Position numbers and translations under genes: made by a program. Of a stretch of DNA of 64,000 bases, positions 51,601-57,600 are shown piece after piece (the first letter of the stretch is position 1; each line of letters opens with the position of its first letter). The notes beneath the pieces are model-generated. The model was given only the letters and a program-made list of their open reading frames with translations. It was not told where the DNA came from and searched no databases. Origin of the DNA: Strigamia acuminata (taxonomy: Eukaryota > Arthropoda > Chilopoda > Geophilomorpha > Linotaeniidae); the NCBI GenBank assembly GCA_949358305.1, contig OX442320.1, forward strand, positions 10,928,259 through 10,992,258, given 5' to 3'.

Positions 51601-54600
51601 GACATTTTTGATGAACGAGAAGTCTATCGTGAAATTGACAAGCCTAAAGACGTACAGCTTTTGGGGACAAAATGGATATATAAGATGAAACGCGATCACA
51701 CCGGAGCAATTCAACGCTACCGGGCCCGATTGGTGGCCCAAGGGTTTAAACAGAGGCCCGGAATTGACTTTACGGAGGTATTTTCCCCCGTTGTCAATTT
51801 CGTCCTCGTTATCGTGTTCTTCTGCACTCTGGTAGTGCTTAAGGGCTGGCGTGACGTGCACATTGATATTAAGGCCGCCTACCTCTATGGCGACCTCGAT
51901 ACAGTGCAATATTGTGAAGTCCCCAAGGGTTACAGGACAGCGAAAAACCGACATAAGTGTTGGATGCTGCTGAAGGCCTTATATGGCCTTCATCAGAGCG
52001 GACGAATGTGGTACCAAGCGCTCCACGATTGTCTGCTCCAATTGGGATTTGAGCCAATGCTAGGACTGAACTGTGTCTATTCTCTGGACAACGAAGCAGT
52101 AATCATTTTCTACGTCGACGATATCGTACTCTTTTCAAGAGACGATTACGTCGAAAAATGCGTCCTGAAATGGATTCGCGGTTTCTTCGACATTGTTGAT
52201 TTGGGTCCGGTGACCCTATTGTTGGGCATCGAATTCGACAGATCCGGGGGGCGAATCCGTATTCACCAGAGAAAGTACATAGAAAAGCTGTGTAAGATGT
52301 ATGGAGTGGATCCGTGTCACCGTGTGCGAGTGCCAGTGACCCCTGGCACAATGATCCAGCAAGTTAAAGAGGGTGAACGGGTGAACACGGTATTTCCGTA
52401 CAGGAACTTGGTCGGGAGTCTCCTTTTTATTGCGAGCAGGACTAGGCCTGATATCCTCTTTTCGGTTATAGTCCTCTCGCAATACAATGAAAAACATTCG
52501 GCGCGTCATGTTGGAATGCTGATGCAGGTATTGCGATATTTAGGGAACACACCAAACTATGCCATCGATTTATCGAATTGTAGGAATGATTCCCTTACTG
52601 TCTACACTGACGCGTCTTTCGCCCTAGACCAAGACAAGAGAAGAAGCTTTGGGGGCCATATAGTGTACCTAGGGGGGGTTCCAATCTCATGGAACTGCCA
52701 TAAGCAGACAATGACCTCCCTGTCGATCATGGAGAGTGAATTTCTGGCCGTGGTCGATGGGGTGAAGGATATTATATGGCTTCACCGACTGTACGACGCA
52801 GACATTATGTTTTGTGTCGAACGCGCAACCCCGTGCGTATATGCCGACAGTATGCCGGCGATTCAGTATACGAAAAATAGAATAGAAAACCGCGCTAATA
52901 AACATATAGATGTCAAACTGCATTTCGTCCGTGACTGGTTCGAAAAAGGAACGTTTTCTATTAGACACATTGCCGGGGTTCTGAACGTGGCAGATATTTT
53001 AACCAAATGGTTAGCGAAACCAAGGTTAAACACTCTTTGCGAACACATTTTTGTTATGGACAAATAGTTTAAGCAAAGGGGGATTTGTTGGGTTGCAAAC
53101 CCATTTTGAAGTGCTTAAATATTTGTTCCTGTGTTACGTGATTTATTGGTTACACAATTTCCGAGTATGTGTAACAAGTGTGTTGTAAATTAATGTCCCG
53201 ATCCAGTGTTCAACCGATAATGATTTTTATCAATGCTTGTTATGTACCGCGGTTGAATATTCTCTCCTTTACAGCACACGTCCCTGATGTCGTCTGCTTG
53301 AAAAAGCGATTTGTGTTTTATCCTTTTTCCTTGGTTTATCGATTATTAATGTCGGTGTTTTTTTACTTGCGATTGTAAAGGACAAATCATTGGAAACTTG
53401 ACAATGATTTATCCTATGTTGTTAGAGAGTGCAAATAGCCTCTAACCGTGTATCACCTGATATTCTCACGAATAAAAGATGGCGCACGCATGTCGGTTTC
53501 GCGCACCGTTTCAACTGATGTTTCTTTTGATTTCGTTTGCAGAATTGCCGGGAATAACCTCACAGAGTTTACGGTAAGACGGGTTCAGTAGAACTGACGA
53601 TAATTCGTCCGTGCTCGCGGTCTTAAATGCTTAAAACGGAAGTCACGTGTTTCGTCGACGACGCCCTCTGGTGGCAATTTCCGCGAACGCTGTCCTGACG
53701 TTTTTCTTTTATCGCCATCTAGTGGCAATTTCGTCAAACGTTTCTCCGACGTTTCGTCTTTATCGCCGACCAGCGGCAATTCTTTCAACCGTTTTCCCGT
53801 CGTCTCCTCCGGTTCGAACAACGACTTTAAAGAAATCTGATCTTCATCACTTATGAATCTTTCTGTGCATGGTTTTTTTGATTGTTTTAGTGATTTTTTA
53901 GTGTTAATTCTAACTTCTTCAATTCCTTTACTTTCCATCAACTTAGTTTTGTTAGAATTTTCCGCCTTCACCTCAGTTTCACTATTCCTATCCATAATTA
54001 TGGATACTTCTTTCCTTGGCTTGTAAGGTTTTAACCTTTCTACATTTACAATGTCTGATTTTTTACCAGTTGAATCTACTATTTGGTAATCGTTTGGTGC
54101 AGTTCGGCGCACTATTTCGTAAGGACCAGAATATTGTGGCAGTAATTTCTCACTGAGTCCAACCTTTCTGTTCGGTTTTTTCAAATAAACGTATTCTCCA
54201 GGCTCGAACTCCACAACCTTTCTGTTCTTATCAAATCTTTCTTTGCTTTTAGCTGACATCTGCTCCAGTCTCTGGTTTGAGATTCTCCTTGCTGCCTCGA
54301 TGAATTTGGCAGTTCTCAAAGTGAATTCCTTCTTCGGGAGATTCAGATTCACATCGACGTTAACATCTGCTTCATACCCCCTTAATAAAAAGTATGGGGT
54401 ATATCCAGTTGTCTCGTGAACCGACGTGTTGTACGAGAATAACAGGTGTGGCAGGAAATCATCCCAGTCCGTATGATCTTCATTTACGTAGTTCAGAAGC
54501 ATTTTCGCAAGTGTTGCGTTAAAACGCTCCGTTAAACCGTTTGTCCTGGCATGATATCCGCTAGTTGTTTTATGTTTTGATTTATAGAGTCTCGAGACCT

Positions 54601-57600
54601 CCTCCATCAATTCATTTCTGTATTCTGTACCACGGTCAGTCAGAATTTCCCTTGGAGATCCTTCTTTCACCATTATCTCATAAACTAAAGCATCCGCTGC
54701 TGCAATGGCCGTGCAAGTTGGTGACGCTCTCGCACAGACCGCTCTAGATAGATAGTCCGTCATAACAAACACATAATTATTCCCTTTCTTTGAAGTCGGG
54801 AATTTTCCTAAAGTGTCCATTCCTACTCTTTGGAATGGTCTGGTCACGGTTGTCCAGGGCTGCAATAATCCTTTTGGTGGTGTGGTATCTGTTTTTGCTG
54901 CAGCGCACTTCTTGCAGGACAAGACGTAGTCTCTGACCTCTGCATAAATTCTGGGCCAATGGAATCTGGTGCTTATTCTTTTCCAAGTTTTCGACAGGCC
55001 CAGATGAGCTCCTGGAAGGCCATCATGCATCTCGTGCAGAACATCTTGCTGTAAGTGTTTTGGCACAACCAGCAGTAACCTTTCGTTGCCCAGGAAATTC
55101 TTCCTTCTGAACAAAACTTCATCCTGGAGCACGAACTGTTGTAAAGATCGTCTCTTCTTTTTCGAAAGGCGCTCAATATCTCGAAGTGCATCAACGTATT
55201 CCTTCAGCTTCTGATCCTTTCGCTGCTCGGCAGGTAGGTCCAGATTTTCCAGTAGCAACAAAGGTAAATCAATTATTTCTTCTTCGCCCACTGCCTCAGG
55301 AATACGACTTAACGCATCTGCATCTTGATGTTTTTTACCACTCTTGTGAATGACCTCATAGTCATAGTCCACCAATTGGAGTGACCATCTGGTGAGTCGT
55401 CCGTTGGGATTTCTCACAGTTTTGAGCCACTGCAACGCTGAATGGTCCGTAATAACGTAGAATTTTTGGCCATACAAGTAAGGTCGGAACTTTTGTATGC
55501 CAAAGATGATCGCAAGGCACTCACGTTCTGTCGTATCATAATTCTGCTCTGCTTTGCTAAGCAGTCGGCTAGCGTAGGCTACGACATGTTCTTGTTTATT
55601 TATCTTTTGTTTCAGCACAACTCCTAATCCATATGCACTGGCGTCAGTAGAGATCATAAAGGGCTCGCTGAAATTTGGATGAGCCAGCACTGGAACTGTC
55701 GTTAGGGCCGTCTTCAGCTTCTGGAACGCTTCATCGTGTGGCGGTCCCCAATCATACTTTTCTTCTTTCTTTGTCAGATTTACAAGGCACTTGGACACGT
55801 CTGAAAAACCACGAATAAATTTGCGATAATAAGAACATAATCCAAGAAATCCTTGCAACTGCTTTACTGTTGTTGGTTTTGGGAACTTCGCCACGGACTC
55901 CAAATTACGTGGATCCGGTGAAACTCCTTTTGCATTGATGACGTGTCCCAAATACTTAATGGTATCCGTTCCAAAAGTGCATTTACTTAATTTGACCTTT
56001 AAATTCGCCGTGCGCAATTTCGAAAAGACGTTGTCTAAATCAACCAAATGCTGGTCGAATGTCTTTGAAAAGATGATCAGATCGTCCAAGTAGGCTATAC
56101 ACACTTTTCCTAGGAGGTTACCAAGCACTTTGTTCATGAGCTTTTGGAATGCCGCAGGACTATTACACAAGCCCTGGCCCAGTACATTAAATTCGTAATG
56201 ACCGGAAGACGTTGTGAACGCAGTCTTTTCCTTATCCTCCTCATCAATCTCGACTTGGAAATATCCCTGGATTAAATCCATCATGGAAAAATACTTCGCA
56301 CCTGACAGTTGGTCTAAGGTGTCGTCGATTCGGGGGAGTGGGTAAACCATCTTCTTAGTCACTGCATTCAGCCGCCTCCAATCAACACAAAACCGCCATT
56401 TGCCATCACGTCTCTTAATTAAAAGCACTGGCGCACTCCATGGACTCTCGGACTCTCTGATTACATCCATTTCAAGCAGTTTCTGGGTTTCCTCTGCTTC
56501 GACTTCTTTCTCTTTCATGGATCGGCGATATGGCTGCAGGTGAATTGGCTGTGCATCACCTGTGTCTATTTTATGCTTGTAGACCTTTACTCTGCCTAAA
56601 TCCTGATCTGAAGTGGCAAATCTATCTTCATTCTTACGCAGTAGGCTCTTCAGCTGCTCCTTTTGGTTTGTATCCAGTAGATCACTTGACACGGCGGAAT
56701 CAAAGTTCAAGCCATTAGGTGGCTGCTCCTCAAAACTACCAATGTCAATGACGTGGTATGCCTTGGCAATCGCTGTTCCTTTCTGCAGATAAACCGCCTT
56801 CTTCGTCGGATTCGCAACTCGCATTATGCCTGATCCATCCTTAAATGTAGTTAGAGTTTTACAGCCAATTACTCCCAATCTATCAGTCAAATTGGATAAT
56901 GGCTCTGCAAACAAATCTTCATTAGTTTTATTATTGTTCACTCCAATGAAAAGCATGCATTCGTGCATTGCTGGAATTTTTATTGATTTAGTAAGTCTGC
57001 CAATAAATGTTTGTTCCAGATAATTTCTTGACATTGGAAAAACTTCCGGTTTAAATCCTTCACTTTTTCGCCCCACAAAGACCTTCCGTCGGTCATAGTC
57101 CAACACACACCCTGCTTGTTTGAGGAAAGGATCACCTAGTAAGAGCTCATGACCAAATCCCCGCACTACTAATACCTCCATGCTGTAGTCCAATCTTCCA
57201 ATAGTGACTGTAATTTTCCCAATTCCTTCAGGAGATATTAAGGAGTTATCAATTACCCTCAATTTGATATAAGGGCAAAGCCGACGTGACAGTTGCAATC
57301 TATCAGCCAGTTCCTCACTTATAATATTTCTATATCCACCTGAATCCAATACACCTTTGACTTCTAAATTGTTCACTACGACAGGTATTGTCAGCATTTC
57401 TTCAGTGGTGTTAATGTCAACTATTTCCAACTTCCTTCTCATTCTTCTTCTCCTACGCCTACTTTTTAACTGTCTTTGTGGCACTACTAGTTTCCCCGGT
57501 TCTGTTGTTTTTGATTCCCAGGTGGATTTCTTGCTTGGTTATTACCGCTGTTATTGTTAGCAGGACCATTTCCTTGGTTACTGTTATTTTCTTCATTATT

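Larger units (their letters stand above)
46577..53564 (+). mobile_element. Intact Ty1/copia LTR retrotransposon (copia-2) nested in the gypsy element
   Basis: 6,988 bp with 479-bp LTRs (TGTTGG...TCACA) at 46,577-47,055 and 53,086-53,564. The target duplication is GAGTT (46,572-46,576 and 53,565-53,569). It is inserted between gypsy pol and the Ulp1-like ORF, in opposite orientation to its host, so it breaks neither ORF but separates them by 7 kb. LTRs look identical. It belongs to a different family from copia-1: LTR length, LTR sequence and protease motif differ. Confidence 0.95.
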
